Assembly: GCA_038250905.1 (NCBI GenBank)
Contig: JBBSBV010000019.1
Coordinates: 1 to 64,000 of the forward strand
Source: JAENVU01 sp038250905
Lineage (GTDB): Bacteria; Actinomycetota; Acidimicrobiia; IMCC26256; JAENVU01
DNA length: 64,000 bases
Direction: 5' to 3'
Positions 50,011 to 58,242 of this stretch are shown piece after piece. The notes beneath the pieces are model-generated. The model was not told the DNA's origin. It saw nothing but the letters and a program-made list of their open reading frames with translations, and did not search any database. A program made the position numbers and the translations under genes. The number at the start of each line of letters is the position of its first letter. Positions within the stretch are counted from its first letter, which is position 1.

Positions 50011-50666
50011 AGTTCGCAACGCTCGACGACGCGCTGCGTCGTATCCGCCGCGGCGAGATGGTGTTGGTCGCCGACGACGAGGACCGGGAGAACGAAGGCG
50101 ACCTCACGATGGCCGCCGAGTGGGTCACCCCCGAGGCGATCAACTTCATGCTCCGCTGGGCCCGGGGCCTGGTGTGCATGCCGACCCACCCGTCGTACCT
50201 CGACCGGTTGGAGATCCCGCCGATGGTCCCACCGGACTCGGCCGGCAACGACACCCCGTTCAGCATCTCGATCGACCATGTCGACTCGGGCAGCGGCATC
50301 GGCGCGGCCGACCGTGCCAACACCGTGCGCCGGTTCCTCGACCCGACCGCGACTGCGACCGAGTTCCTGCGTCCTGGCCACGTGTTCCCGCTCCGCGCCC
50401 GCACCCGTGGCGTCCTCGAACGCCGGGGCCACACCGAGGCGGCCGTCGATCTCGCCCGCCTCGCCGGCCTCGCACCGGTCGCGGTGATCTGCGAGGTCCT
50501 CCACGACGACGGTTCGCCGGCGCGGATGCCGTTCCTCCAACTCTTCGCCGAGGAGCACCGCATCGCGATCATCACGGTCGACCAGATCGTGGAGCACATC
50601 GGAACGCTCCCCGCCTCGACCCGTGACGCCGACGCGACCACCGGTCGCGCCCCACTGCTGCTGTAG
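50007..50666 (+). CDS. ribB: 3,4-Dihydroxy-2-butanone 4-phosphate synthase
   Basis: A 219-residue riboflavin-pathway enzyme. It has the active-site acidic loop VADDEDRENEGDL, MLRWARGLVCMP, SIDHVDSGSGIGAADRANT, RPGHVFPLRARTRGVLERRG and GHTEAAVDLARLAG. It makes the four-carbon precursor of riboflavin from ribulose 5-phosphate. The usual C-terminal GTP cyclohydrolase II domain (RibA) is absent. Its ATG lies inside the stop of the histidine kinase gene, an unusual pairing of a flavin gene with a two-component system. Confidence 0.93.
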   Translation: MKFATLDDALRRIRRGEMVLVADDEDRENEGDLTMAAEWVTPEAINFMLRWARGLVCMPTHPSYLDRLEIPPMVPPDSAGNDTPFSISIDHVDSGSGIGAADRANTVRRFLDPTATATEFLRPGHVFPLRARTRGVLERRGHTEAAVDLARLAGLAPVAVICEVLHDDGSPARMPFLQLFAEEHRIAIITVDQIVEHIGTLPASTRDADATTGRAPLLL

Positions 50667-50671
50667 TCGGG

Positions 50672-50926
50672 CTACGCGCCGGGGTCCTCGCCCACCTCAC
50701 GGAGGGCCGCCGCGATCGTGCCGCGCATCCGCCGCGCGGTAGAAGGCGCCAGGTGCGCGACCAGTCCGAAGCCCGCGCCGCCGCGTTCCTCGAGCGTCAC
50801 GCTCACCCGCGGTTCGCCGTCGTCCGACGCGTTGGGATCGTCGGTGAGCCCGACCATCCACGAGATCGGTGGGAACTCCTCGTCCGCCGGATGGTCGTCG
50901 AGTGCGTCATCGATCGAGCGCCGCAT
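50672..50926 (-). CDS. Small conserved-looking protein of unknown function
   Basis: An 84-residue acidic protein (MRRSIDDALDDHPADEEF) with a VSVTLEERGGAGFGLVAHL beta stretch and a C-terminal helix (ARRMRGTIAAALREVG). I do not recognise the family. It lies 10 bp downstream of the TIGR03086 gene on the same strand, which supports it as a real gene. It is convergent with ribB. Confidence 0.5.
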   Translation of the reverse strand: MRRSIDDALDDHPADEEFPPISWMVGLTDDPNASDDGEPRVSVTLEERGGAGFGLVAHLAPSTARRMRGTIAAALREVGEDPGA

Positions 50927-50936
50927 GGCGCCGACG

Positions 50937-51515
50937 CTACGCCGCGACGGGTCGGCGGCCGAGGAACGCCACGACCTGGGTCATCACGCTCGCATCGGCC
51001 GGCACCGGCACCGCCGGATCGAACCCGGCGAACCCCCGGACCTCGTCCGTCACCACCATGCGACAGGCCTCCATCACCCGGTCCGCCACTTCGGGGTCGA
51101 GGTCACCCGGCTGACCCGTGGCGTCGGCGATGTCCCACGAGTGTGTCGCGGTGTCGAGCAGGTTGATGCTCATCGCGACCATGGCGGGCATGGGTCCGGC
51201 CCCGACGTCGACCGAGGCGTCGGGGCCCAGGGCCCGCCACCCGGCCATGGTCGCGGCGGCGGTGGCGGCGAACTGCGCGCCGAGGTCGGACTCGAGCGCC
51301 ATCGCGCTCACGTCATCGAGGAGGGGCTCGCCCCGCGCGCCCCGACCCATGTTGGTGACCACCCCGAGCGTGTGGGCCAGCAGCGCCCGCACGTCCCACT
51401 CGGCGCACGGCGTGGGCGCGTCGAGTTGGTCGGGCCGGATCGCGGCGATGACCGCCGTCGTGTGGCCGAAGGTGGCGTCGAGGGCGTCGAGCAGTTCCAT
51501 GCGGAGTTCTCCCAT
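50937..51515 (-). CDS. TIGR03086-type DinB-like metal-binding protein
   Basis: A 192-residue four-helix protein of the DinB/maleylpyruvate-isomerase-like superfamily: TPCAEWDVRALLAHTLGV and an internal DTATHSWDIADATG supply the metal-binding histidines, and a C-terminal VVAFLGRRP end is typical. Members act as thiol-dependent isomerases or are uncharacterised. It starts at ATG 51515 (or 51500), divergent from the ArsR gene. The thiol, if any, would be mycothiol. Confidence 0.8.
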   Translation of the reverse strand: MGELRMELLDALDATFGHTTAVIAAIRPDQLDAPTPCAEWDVRALLAHTLGVVTNMGRGARGEPLLDDVSAMALESDLGAQFAATAAATMAGWRALGPDASVDVGAGPMPAMVAMSINLLDTATHSWDIADATGQPGDLDPEVADRVMEACRMVVTDEVRGFAGFDPAVPVPADASVMTQVVAFLGRRPVAA

Positions 51516-51547
51516 CGCGTGGCGGGCGACTTGCCCGGCGCTGATCT

Positions 51548-51567
51548 ATGTAAGATGATCCTTACAT
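51548..51567. promoter_or_regulatory. ArsR-type operator overlapping the start codon
   Basis: ATGTAAG-ATGATC-CTTACAT has perfect 7-bp arms and a 6-bp spacer. It reaches into the ATG of the ArsR gene (51566). TAAGAT within it has the form of a -10 element, so the transcript may be leaderless and self-repressed. Confidence 0.65.
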
Positions 51568-51898
51568 GGCCCCGGCGAGCGCGCAACTGTCACCGCTCGA
51601 CCGGGCCGCCCATGCGGTCGCCGACCCCACCCGGCGCCGGATTCTCCACCTCGTGCGCGACCACGAGATCCCGGCCGGCGAACTCGCCGCGCACTTCACG
51701 AACCTGAGCCGGCCCGCGGTGTCGCAGCACCTGCGCGTCCTCGCCGACGCGGCGCTGGTGTCGGTCCGGGTCGAGGGGAACCGCCGGCTCTACCGTGCCC
51801 AACCGGAGGGACTCGCCGAAGTGCGCGCGTTCGTCGACTCCATGTGGACCGACAGCCTCGCCCGGCTCAAGGTCGCGGCCGAGCAGGCCGAGCAGTGA
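51566..51898 (+). CDS. ArsR-family transcriptional regulator
   Basis: A 110-residue winged-helix repressor: AVADPTRRRILHLVRDHEI, ELAAHFTNLSRPAVSQHLRVLADAAL (recognition helix SRPAVSQHLRVL), and VEGNRRLYRAQPEGL. It lacks a metal-binding ELCVCDL motif, so it is one of the non-metal ArsR members that control adjacent SRPBCC genes. The stop overlaps the SRPBCC start. The operator at 51548-51567 covers the start codon, implying autorepression. Confidence 0.9.
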   Translation: MAPASAQLSPLDRAAHAVADPTRRRILHLVRDHEIPAGELAAHFTNLSRPAVSQHLRVLADAALVSVRVEGNRRLYRAQPEGLAEVRAFVDSMWTDSLARLKVAAEQAEQ

Positions 51899-52335
51899 TG
51901 GCGAAGTCCCTGGACGTCGGCGCCGAGCGCACGGTGGCGGCCCCGCCCGATCGAGTCGCCGCCGTGATGTTCGACCCGCACCAGGACCCCCGGTGGATGA
52001 AGGCCCTGACCGGCAGCGAACTGCTCGACGCGCCGCTCGCCTGCGGGTCACGGGTTCGGCGTACCGCCCGCTTCCTCGGTCGGTCGATCGGCTGGACCAC
52101 GACCGTCACGGAATACACGCCCCCCGATCGCCTCGTGCTCGACATCAGCGACGGGCCGTTCGTGGGGGTCGTCACCTACGAGATCGAACCGGCGGGCACC
52201 GGTTCACTCGTCCGTATCCGCAACGTGGGGCAACCGGGGAAGTTCGCCTGGTTGCCGTCCGGGCTGATGCAGCGCGTCATGGCGGCATCACTCGCCAAGG
52301 ACTTGGCGAACCTGGAGGCCGCGCTCACGTCGTGA
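51898..52335 (+). CDS. SRPBCC-family protein (ArsR partner)
   Basis: A 145-residue START-like protein: VGAERTVAAPPDRVAAVMFD, PRWMKALTGSEL, YTPPDRLVLDISDG and a long C-terminal helix (VMAASLAKDLANLEAAL). Genes of this kind sit beside ArsR regulators throughout actinobacteria and are proposed to bind hydrophobic ligands or conjugates. Its ATG lies in the ArsR stop (TGATG). The last 11 bp overlap the convergent YhhN gene. Confidence 0.82.
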   Translation: MAKSLDVGAERTVAAPPDRVAAVMFDPHQDPRWMKALTGSELLDAPLACGSRVRRTARFLGRSIGWTTTVTEYTPPDRLVLDISDGPFVGVVTYEIEPAGTGSLVRIRNVGQPGKFAWLPSGLMQRVMAASLAKDLANLEAALTS

Positions 52336-52954
52336 GCGACACCACCAGCAGCGCCTGGGCGAGGTGGTACGTGACCATGATCGCCACCGGTTGCCAGCTG
52401 CGTTCGCGAACGAAGCGGTGCTCGCCGATGAGTGCGTCGGAGATCATGAAGAGGACGGCGCCGACCGCCATGACGGCATTGCCACTCGCGACCGCGCTGC
52501 TCACCATCACCAGGATCGTGACGACGTAGGCGACGACGGGCGGCACCAGTTCGGGGTGGCCGTGGCTCCGGATCCCCCGGACCAGCCGCGTGCCCAACCC
52601 GGCCGCGATCACGACGACCGGTATCGCGAGCAGCCAGTTGCCGGCCGACGACTGGTTGATCCCGACGACGTAGGCCACGTGTCCGAGGAGGAAGGCGGAG
52701 AGGCCCGCGACGAACGCGTCCGTCGGCAACATGAGGAACACGTCACCCGCGAGCGACAACACCAGGGCCACGACGAACCACGCCCGCGCGCTCGAAGACC
52801 GCGGATCCAGCGTGATGGCCGCGCCGATCATCAGGACGAGCGTCAGTGGCTTGCAGACGTAGATCCCGCGCGGGTGTTCGCGGGCCACCGCGATCCAGTT
52901 CCCCAGCCCGACCACGCCGGCGCCGATCAACAGGGCGACGGTGATCGGGTTCAT
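52325..52954 (-). CDS. YhhN-family membrane protein (lysoplasmalogenase-like)
   Basis: A 209-residue protein of about eight hydrophobic helices. The conserved polar residues are in YVCKPLTLVLMIGAAI, LVLSLAGDVFLMLP, FLLGHVAYVVG and FMISDALIGEHRF. The pattern D..L...and H.xY of YhhN/TMEM86 enzymes, which cleave lysoplasmalogens, is present. Cell-membrane location is certain, but the substrate is inferred. Confidence 0.85.
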   Translation of the reverse strand: MNPITVALLIGAGVVGLGNWIAVAREHPRGIYVCKPLTLVLMIGAAITLDPRSSSARAWFVVALVLSLAGDVFLMLPTDAFVAGLSAFLLGHVAYVVGINQSSAGNWLLAIPVVVIAAGLGTRLVRGIRSHGHPELVPPVVAYVVTILVMVSSAVASGNAVMAVGAVLFMISDALIGEHRFVRERSWQPVAIMVTYHLAQALLVVSLTT

Positions 52955-52992
52955 CGACTTCCCGGATCCAGCACCGTGGCACGATAGGCCAC

Positions 52993-53790
52993 GTGCAGAT
53001 CGCCACCCGGTTCGACCGCGCGCGCCACGACGTGGGGGAGGTCCAGCGTCGATTCACGGCGATCCGGGGCGGGAACCTCGCGGCTGCGATCAGCATGCGC
53101 GCCTTCCTCGCGTTGTTCCCCATCGTCCTCCTGGCCATTGCCGCGGTGGGCTTCGCCGGTGGGGACGCGCATCGCGTCGCTCACGACATCGCAAACGCGC
53201 TCGGCCTCGGGTCGGACCTGGGGAAGTCGCTGACCCACGTGGTCCAGAGCGCCCAGAAGCGGCGCGTCGAGTCCAGCATCGTCGGACTCGTCGGCCTGAT
53301 CTGGACCGGCACCGGGCTCACGCTCTCGGTGAACGCAGCGTGGGACGAGGCCTGGTCCATCCGCGGTGGTACGTGGCGGGGCCGGACCGCGGGCGCGATC
53401 TGGCTCCTCGGCGGACTCGCATTCCTCGCCGTCATCGTCGGCACCGCGGTCCTGCTCCGCCAGGCGGGGATCCTCCTGCAGCTCGGGATCGTCGGCGGCG
53501 TCGCGGCCGACGCATTGTTCTTCTACTGGACCGCGATCGTGCTCCCGGCGCGCAAGATCCCGCGCCGCGCCATGCGGTTCCCGGCAGTGATGGCCGGGAT
53601 CGGACTGGAGATCCTCAAGGTCGTCGGGTCGCTCGTCGTGCCGGCCCTGGTGCTGCGCTCGTCGGCGCTCTACGGCGCGCTGGGAGCGGTCTTCGCGGTG
53701 TTGATCTGGCTCCTCGTACTCGGCCGCCTGATCGTCTACACCGCACTGCTCGAGCGGGTGCGGTGGGACGCGGCACAGGTCACGGGCTGA
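52993..53790 (+). CDS. YihY/BrkB-family membrane protein
   Basis: A 265-residue protein with six hydrophobic helices, preceded by a basic amphipathic N-terminus. It has the typical LAAAISMRAFLALFPIVLL and YGALGAVFAVLIWLLVLGRLIVY helices. The family (formerly called ribonuclease BN) is of unknown transport function. GTG start 52993. The last 11 bp overlap the convergent pdxH gene. Confidence 0.87.
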   Translation: MQIATRFDRARHDVGEVQRRFTAIRGGNLAAAISMRAFLALFPIVLLAIAAVGFAGGDAHRVAHDIANALGLGSDLGKSLTHVVQSAQKRRVESSIVGLVGLIWTGTGLTLSVNAAWDEAWSIRGGTWRGRTAGAIWLLGGLAFLAVIVGTAVLLRQAGILLQLGIVGGVAADALFFYWTAIVLPARKIPRRAMRFPAVMAGIGLEILKVVGSLVVPALVLRSSALYGALGAVFAVLIWLLVLGRLIVYTALLERVRWDAAQVTG

Positions 53791-54385
53791 GGCGTCGGAT
53801 CGACCACGTGCCGTCGTCACGGCGGTACTGCACGCGATCGTGGACGCGGTCGGCGCCGGCCTTCCAGAACTCGATGACCGCCGGGGTGATCCGGTACCCA
53901 CCCCAATACGGCGGCAAGGAAACCGCATCGGGGAACTTCGCCTCCGCCTCGTGCACCTGCCGTTCGAGCGTGGCTCGGTCGGCGATCGGGGCACTCTGGT
54001 GCGAGGCCCACGCACCGATCTGGTGGCCGCGGGGCCGCTGGGCGAAGTAGGCCTCGGACTCTGCCGCGTCGACCCGCGCCGCCGTGCCCTCGACGCGCAC
54101 CTGCGCGTCGAGTTCGGACCAGTAGACGACCGCGGCAACGGCGTCGTTGGCGGCGATCTCCCCGCCCTTGCGGCTCTCGTAGTTGGTGTAGAAGACGAAG
54201 CCGCGGGCGTCGAAACCACGCAGCAGGACGATCCGCGCCGACGGGCGGCCGTCAGGGGTCGCGGTCGCGACGGTCATCGCCGCGGCCCGGTCGCCGGTCG
54301 CGTCCACCGCCGCCGAATACCAGGCGGCGAACTGGACCATCGGGTCCGGATCGACCGTGTGCTCGTCGGGGGGTGCGATCGGCAT
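53780..54385 (-). CDS. pdxH: Pyridoxamine/pyridoxine 5'-phosphate oxidase
   Basis: A 201-residue FMN enzyme making PLP: PMVQFAAWYSAAVDATG, SARIVLLRGFDARGFVFYTN, ESRKGGEIAAND, VYWSELDAQVRVEGTA, QRPRGHQIGAWASHQS, and the C-terminal WSIRRLSP. Length and motifs fit classic PdxH. It supplies the cofactor used by the aminotransferase and amino-acid genes of the window. Confidence 0.95.
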   Translation of the reverse strand: MPIAPPDEHTVDPDPMVQFAAWYSAAVDATGDRAAAMTVATATPDGRPSARIVLLRGFDARGFVFYTNYESRKGGEIAANDAVAAVVYWSELDAQVRVEGTAARVDAAESEAYFAQRPRGHQIGAWASHQSAPIADRATLERQVHEAEAKFPDAVSLPPYWGGYRITPAVIEFWKAGADRVHDRVQYRRDDGTWSIRRLSP

Positions 54386-54427
54386 GGAGCGACCATAGGT
54401 CGGGTGCGTCACTACGCTCGGCGCCCG

Positions 54428-55183
54428 ATGTCGTCCGGTGACCAGCCCGCGTCGTTCGCGACGCGGGTCCTTGCGATCTACCGTGATTCGTGGGCGTTGT
54501 TCCGGACCCACTTCGGTTTCATCGTCGGCAGCGCGGCGTGCATCCTGCTGCCGTTCGCGATCCTCGACGGCCTGGGACTCCTCACCATCGACGTCACCGG
54601 GGAGTCCTGGCCCGTCGGTCTGTTCCTCGTGTTCGCCACCGCGGCGACGGCCGGCCTGAGTGGGCTGGCGGCGATCTTCTATGCCGGACTCCTCGACCAC
54701 ACCGCGGCCGCCTGGGTGGACGACGCCGCTGCGCCCACCCGCTGGTCGGTCGCGGCCCGGCTGCCGTGGTCACAACTCGTCCTCGCGAGCGTGCTCGGCT
54801 TCGCGTTCGAGGTGGCCGGGTTCGTGCTGTTCGTCGTCCCGGGCCTCGTGGTGACGACGCTCCTGATCCTCACCGGACCCGTGCTCGTGGGTGAGCAACT
54901 GCGGGCGCTGCCCGCAATGCGGCGGAGTGCGGCCCTCGTCCGGCGGGCTCCGGTGTTGGTGGTGGTGGCCGTCGCCATCCCCATGATGATCGAGGCGAGC
55001 CTCGCCGACCTCGGCGGGCTGCTGTTCGGGCACGAGATCGTGGCGGAACTCGCGATCGAGACCGTCGTGACCCTGTTCGCGGCGTCGTTCGTCGGCGTCC
55101 TGGAGGTGGCCACCGCCCACCACCTGCGCCATGCCCATCCGCCGGCGCCGGCCGCCGCGGTGCGGACCCCCGAGATTTTGTAG
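54428..55183 (+). CDS. Multi-pass membrane protein, YciC-like
   Basis: A 251-residue membrane protein with about six helices (FGFIVGSAACILLPFAIL, LGFAFEVAGFVLFVVPGLVV, VLVVVAVAIPMMIEASLAD). A conserved-looking EQLRALPAMRRSAALVRR helix lies between. The DUF975/UPF0259 (YciC) type is the nearest match I can suggest, with no known function. Start ATG 54428. Its stop codon sits inside an inverted repeat that also reaches the next ribosome-binding site. Confidence 0.65.
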   Translation: MSSGDQPASFATRVLAIYRDSWALFRTHFGFIVGSAACILLPFAILDGLGLLTIDVTGESWPVGLFLVFATAATAGLSGLAAIFYAGLLDHTAAAWVDDAAAPTRWSVAARLPWSQLVLASVLGFAFEVAGFVLFVVPGLVVTTLLILTGPVLVGEQLRALPAMRRSAALVRRAPVLVVVAVAIPMMIEASLADLGGLLFGHEIVAELAIETVVTLFAASFVGVLEVATAHHLRHAHPPAPAAAVRTPEIL

Positions 55184-55195
55184 AAGAATCTCGGG
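55169..55195. promoter_or_regulatory. Inverted repeat spanning a stop codon and the next start region
   Basis: Perfect 9-bp arms (CCCGAGATT and AATCTCGGG) with a 9-base centre end directly at the ATG of the VOC gene and include the stop codon of the membrane protein gene. Either an operator or a translational hairpin masking the start is possible. Confidence 0.5.
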
Positions 55196-55720
55196 ATGGG
55201 ATTCCATCACCTCGCCATCGCGACCCGCGACCCCGAAGCCAACCACGACTTCTACACCGAGTCGATGGGGTTCACCCTGGCCCGCACGGTCGTGGCCCCC
55301 ACCGACAGCGGCGGATGGGCGCGCCACCTGTTCTACGAGACCGGCAACGGCGAGATGATCGCGTTCTGGGATCTCCACGACGACACCATCGGCGACTTCG
55401 AGCCCTCCATCTCGACCGGTCTGGGGCTCCCACAGTGGACGAACCACATCGCGTTCGACGCCGCGACGCTCGATGACCTCGCCGCGGCGCGTCGGCGGTG
55501 GCAGGACCATGGTCACTACGTGTACGAGATCGACCACGGCTGGTGCGTCTCGATCTACACCACCGACCCGAACGGGATCATGGTGGAGTTCTGCACGACG
55601 ACCGTCGAAGTCACCGACGAAGACCGGGCCGAGGCGCTGCGTCTGCTCCACGAGCAGGCACCCGCGTTGGAGCCGGCGCCGACGGGCACGCTGTACTCGC
55701 CCACGACCGCGGCGGTCTGA
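55196..55720 (+). CDS. VOC-family (glyoxalase/extradiol dioxygenase-like) protein
   Basis: A 174-residue protein with two beta-alpha-beta modules: GFHHLAIATRDPEANHDFYTE with the first metal-ligand His, TNHIAFDAATLDDLAA with the second, and YTTDPNGIMVEFCTTT with the Glu ligand. Only one VOC unit pair is present, so it dimerises. The activity (lyase, epimerase or dioxygenase) cannot be told. The start region is covered by a 27-bp inverted repeat, implying control. Confidence 0.8.
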   Translation: MGFHHLAIATRDPEANHDFYTESMGFTLARTVVAPTDSGGWARHLFYETGNGEMIAFWDLHDDTIGDFEPSISTGLGLPQWTNHIAFDAATLDDLAAARRRWQDHGHYVYEIDHGWCVSIYTTDPNGIMVEFCTTTVEVTDEDRAEALRLLHEQAPALEPAPTGTLYSPTTAAV

Positions 55721-55757
55721 GCCCCACGCCGGCCGCGCCACCGTTGGGTGGCTGCGG

Positions 55758-56963
55758 TCAGGCGATGACGCCCTGCGATCGCAGGGCGGCGACGGTGCCC
55801 GGGTCGAGTCCGAGCAGCTCGGTGAGGACCCGATCGGTGTGTTCACCGAGTGACGGGCCCACCCGGCTGATCGCGCCGGGCGTGCGTGAGAACTTCGGGA
55901 CGACGCCGGTCATCGGCAGCGCACGTTCGAAACCCGCGGCCAACCGGACGATCATGTCCCGCGCCGCGATGTGCGAATCGGCCGCGATGTCCGGGGCGGT
56001 GTTGATGAGCCCGGCGGGAATCGAGTGGGCCTCGAGGTGGGCGAGGACGTCGTCGGCGCTTCGGGTCGTCGTCCAGGCAGTGACCTCGGCGTCGAGGGCC
56101 TGCTGGTGTTCGGCGCGCGCGGCGTGGGTCGCGTACGGCGCGGCGAGATCGGCACGATCCATCGCGACCGTGAGGCGGGCGAACACCGCGTCGGCGTTGG
56201 CGGCGATGACGACGTCACGACCGTCGGCCGTGCGGTAGGCGTTCGACGGCGCGACACCCGGGAGGAACCCACCGCTGCGGCCGCGGACCACACCGCCGAG
56301 TTCGAAGTCGGCCACGGTCGACTCCATGAGGGCCATGACCGCCTCGTAGATGGCGACGTCGACTTCCTGACCGAGCCCGGACCGGTGGCGTTCGTTGACC
56401 GCCGCCAGGGTACCGATGACTGCGAACAACGCGGCCAGCGCGTCGCCGAGGGAGATCCCGGCCCGGGCCGGCGGGCGGTCGGGGTCACCCGTGGTGTGAC
56501 GGATCCCGCCCATCGCCTCGCCGATCGCACCGAAACCGGGTTCGTGGGCGCGCGGTCCGTCCTGACCGAAGCCCGAGACGTGGGTGAGGACCAGGCCCGG
56601 GTTGGCGGCGGCAAGCACCGGATACGACAGGCCCCAACGCGCCAGGGTGCCCGGCTTGAAGTTCTCGACGATCACGTCACAGTGCGCGGCGAGGTCACGC
56701 ACCAGATCCCGGCCCGCGTCGGTGCGGAGGTCGATCGCGATCGACTGCTTGTTGCGCGCGATCGCCGGCCACCAGAGTGACCGCCCCTCGACGGTGACAC
56801 CCCAGCCGCGCATCGGGTCGCCGGCGCCGGGTGCCTCGACCTTGACGATCTCGGCCCCCAGGTCGCCGAGGAGTTGGCCGGCGAACGGACCGGCGATGAA
56901 CGAACCGAGTTCGAGAACGCGTAGCCCGGACAGCGGGGACGAGGACGGTTCGGCGGCAGTCAC
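55758..56963 (-). CDS. CaiB/BaiF family (class III) CoA-transferase
   Basis: A 401-residue CoA-transferase: LRVLELGSFIAGPFAGQLL, GAEIVKVEAPGAGDPMRGWG, the catalytic Asp in GISLGDALAALFA, and GQEVDVAIYEAVMALME. Family members move CoA between acids, including bile acids and carnitine. It is divergent from the alpha/beta hydrolase gene with a 21-bp gap. The acyl group is unknown. Confidence 0.87.
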   Translation of the reverse strand: MTAAEPSSSPLSGLRVLELGSFIAGPFAGQLLGDLGAEIVKVEAPGAGDPMRGWGVTVEGRSLWWPAIARNKQSIAIDLRTDAGRDLVRDLAAHCDVIVENFKPGTLARWGLSYPVLAAANPGLVLTHVSGFGQDGPRAHEPGFGAIGEAMGGIRHTTGDPDRPPARAGISLGDALAALFAVIGTLAAVNERHRSGLGQEVDVAIYEAVMALMESTVADFELGGVVRGRSGGFLPGVAPSNAYRTADGRDVVIAANADAVFARLTVAMDRADLAAPYATHAARAEHQQALDAEVTAWTTTRSADDVLAHLEAHSIPAGLINTAPDIAADSHIAARDMIVRLAAGFERALPMTGVVPKFSRTPGAISRVGPSLGEHTDRVLTELLGLDPGTVAALRSQGVIA

Positions 56964-56984
56964 AGCCGCCTAGCCTGCCACCTC

Positions 56985-58220
56985 ATGCCTGCAGATCGTC
57001 CTACCCGGATCGGTCGGTACGACAACGCGTACCGGGTGGCCGAGTGGCATCGCGACCCGCCCCCGGGCACCAACTGCACGCCCCTGGTGCTCGACACCCA
57101 GGACCGCGCGGTTGCCCACGGATGGCTCTACGCCCGGGGCGGCGAGTCGACCGTCGCCGTCCTCATGCACCCGCGCGCCAACTTCTCGCACCACTACGCG
57201 ACCCCGGCGTTGCTCGAGGCCGGGATCGCGGTGCTCAACGTCACGAGCCGGTGGCTCAACAACGACGCGACACTCATCCACGAGCAGGTCCTGCTCGACA
57301 CGGCCGCCGCGCTGGCAGTGGCCCGCGCGCGTTACGACCGCGTCGTACTCATCGGCAACAGCGGTGGTGCGTCGTTGTTCACGTTCTACCTGCACCAGGC
57401 CCATGCCCCGGCCGGCGGGCGCCTCACCCACACTGCGGCCGGTGATCGGTTCGACCTCAACGAGTACGACCTTCCGGGTGCCGACGCGATGGTGTACCTG
57501 GCCGGTCATGCGGGCGAAGGCCACTACCTCCTGCACGCAATCGATCCCTCGGTCACCGACGAATCGGATCCGGTGGCGTGCGACCCGACCCTCGATCTCT
57601 ACGACCCGCGCAACGGATTCGTCGAACCGCCCGGTGCACCGGAATACGACCCCGAGTTCCTGGCCCGGTACCGCGCGGCGCAGCGGGCGCGTGTGGCCCG
57701 GATCGACGAGCGCGCACGAACGTTGGTCGCCGCGAAGCGGGCCGCTCGCGCCGCGTGGTCGGGGGGCGGCACCACCGCCGATCGCCGAGCCGCGATCGCC
57801 ACCCATTTCCTCCACGTCTACCGGACCGACGCCGACCCGCGCGCGGTCGACCTCACCCTCGATCCGTCGGCGCGCGACTACGGATCACTCTGGGGCCGCC
57901 GGCCCGACTGGATCAACTACGGCGCGGTGGGATTCGGGCGGGTCGTGGCCCCCGAGGCCTGGCTCTCCACGTGGTCCGGGCTCTCCTCGCAGGCCGAGAT
58001 CGCGGTCACGGGCAGCCGCATGACGCTCCCGGCCCTGCAGCTCGTCTATGCCGGCGACAACTGCATCTACCCCTCCGACGACGAACTCATCGCTTCGTCA
58101 CTCGCGACGACGACCCTCGAACGCGTCACCGTCCCCGGGGACCACTACGGATTCCCGGCGGAGATCGGACGTGATCCGGCGACCCGCGTGGTGGCCGACT
58201 GGATCACCGCGACATCGTGA
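56985..58220 (+). CDS. Alpha/beta-hydrolase fold protein
   Basis: A 411-residue hydrolase. The nucleophile serine is in LIGNSGGASLFTF (G-x-S-x-G), an early MHPRANFSHHY oxyanion region is present, a C-terminal Asp is in VYAGDNCIYPSD, and the His is in VPGDHYGFPAE. A large insertion (about 180-300) forms a lid-like cap domain. I recognise no substrate, though esters or thioesters of lipophilic compounds are reasonable. It is followed by an LLM oxidoreductase 22 bp later, so an operon is probable. Confidence 0.75.
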   Translation: MPADRPTRIGRYDNAYRVAEWHRDPPPGTNCTPLVLDTQDRAVAHGWLYARGGESTVAVLMHPRANFSHHYATPALLEAGIAVLNVTSRWLNNDATLIHEQVLLDTAAALAVARARYDRVVLIGNSGGASLFTFYLHQAHAPAGGRLTHTAAGDRFDLNEYDLPGADAMVYLAGHAGEGHYLLHAIDPSVTDESDPVACDPTLDLYDPRNGFVEPPGAPEYDPEFLARYRAAQRARVARIDERARTLVAAKRAARAAWSGGGTTADRRAAIATHFLHVYRTDADPRAVDLTLDPSARDYGSLWGRRPDWINYGAVGFGRVVAPEAWLSTWSGLSSQAEIAVTGSRMTLPALQLVYAGDNCIYPSDDELIASSLATTTLERVTVPGDHYGFPAEIGRDPATRVVADWITATS

Positions 58221-58242
58221 CGCGGGAGAGGACGACCACCCC

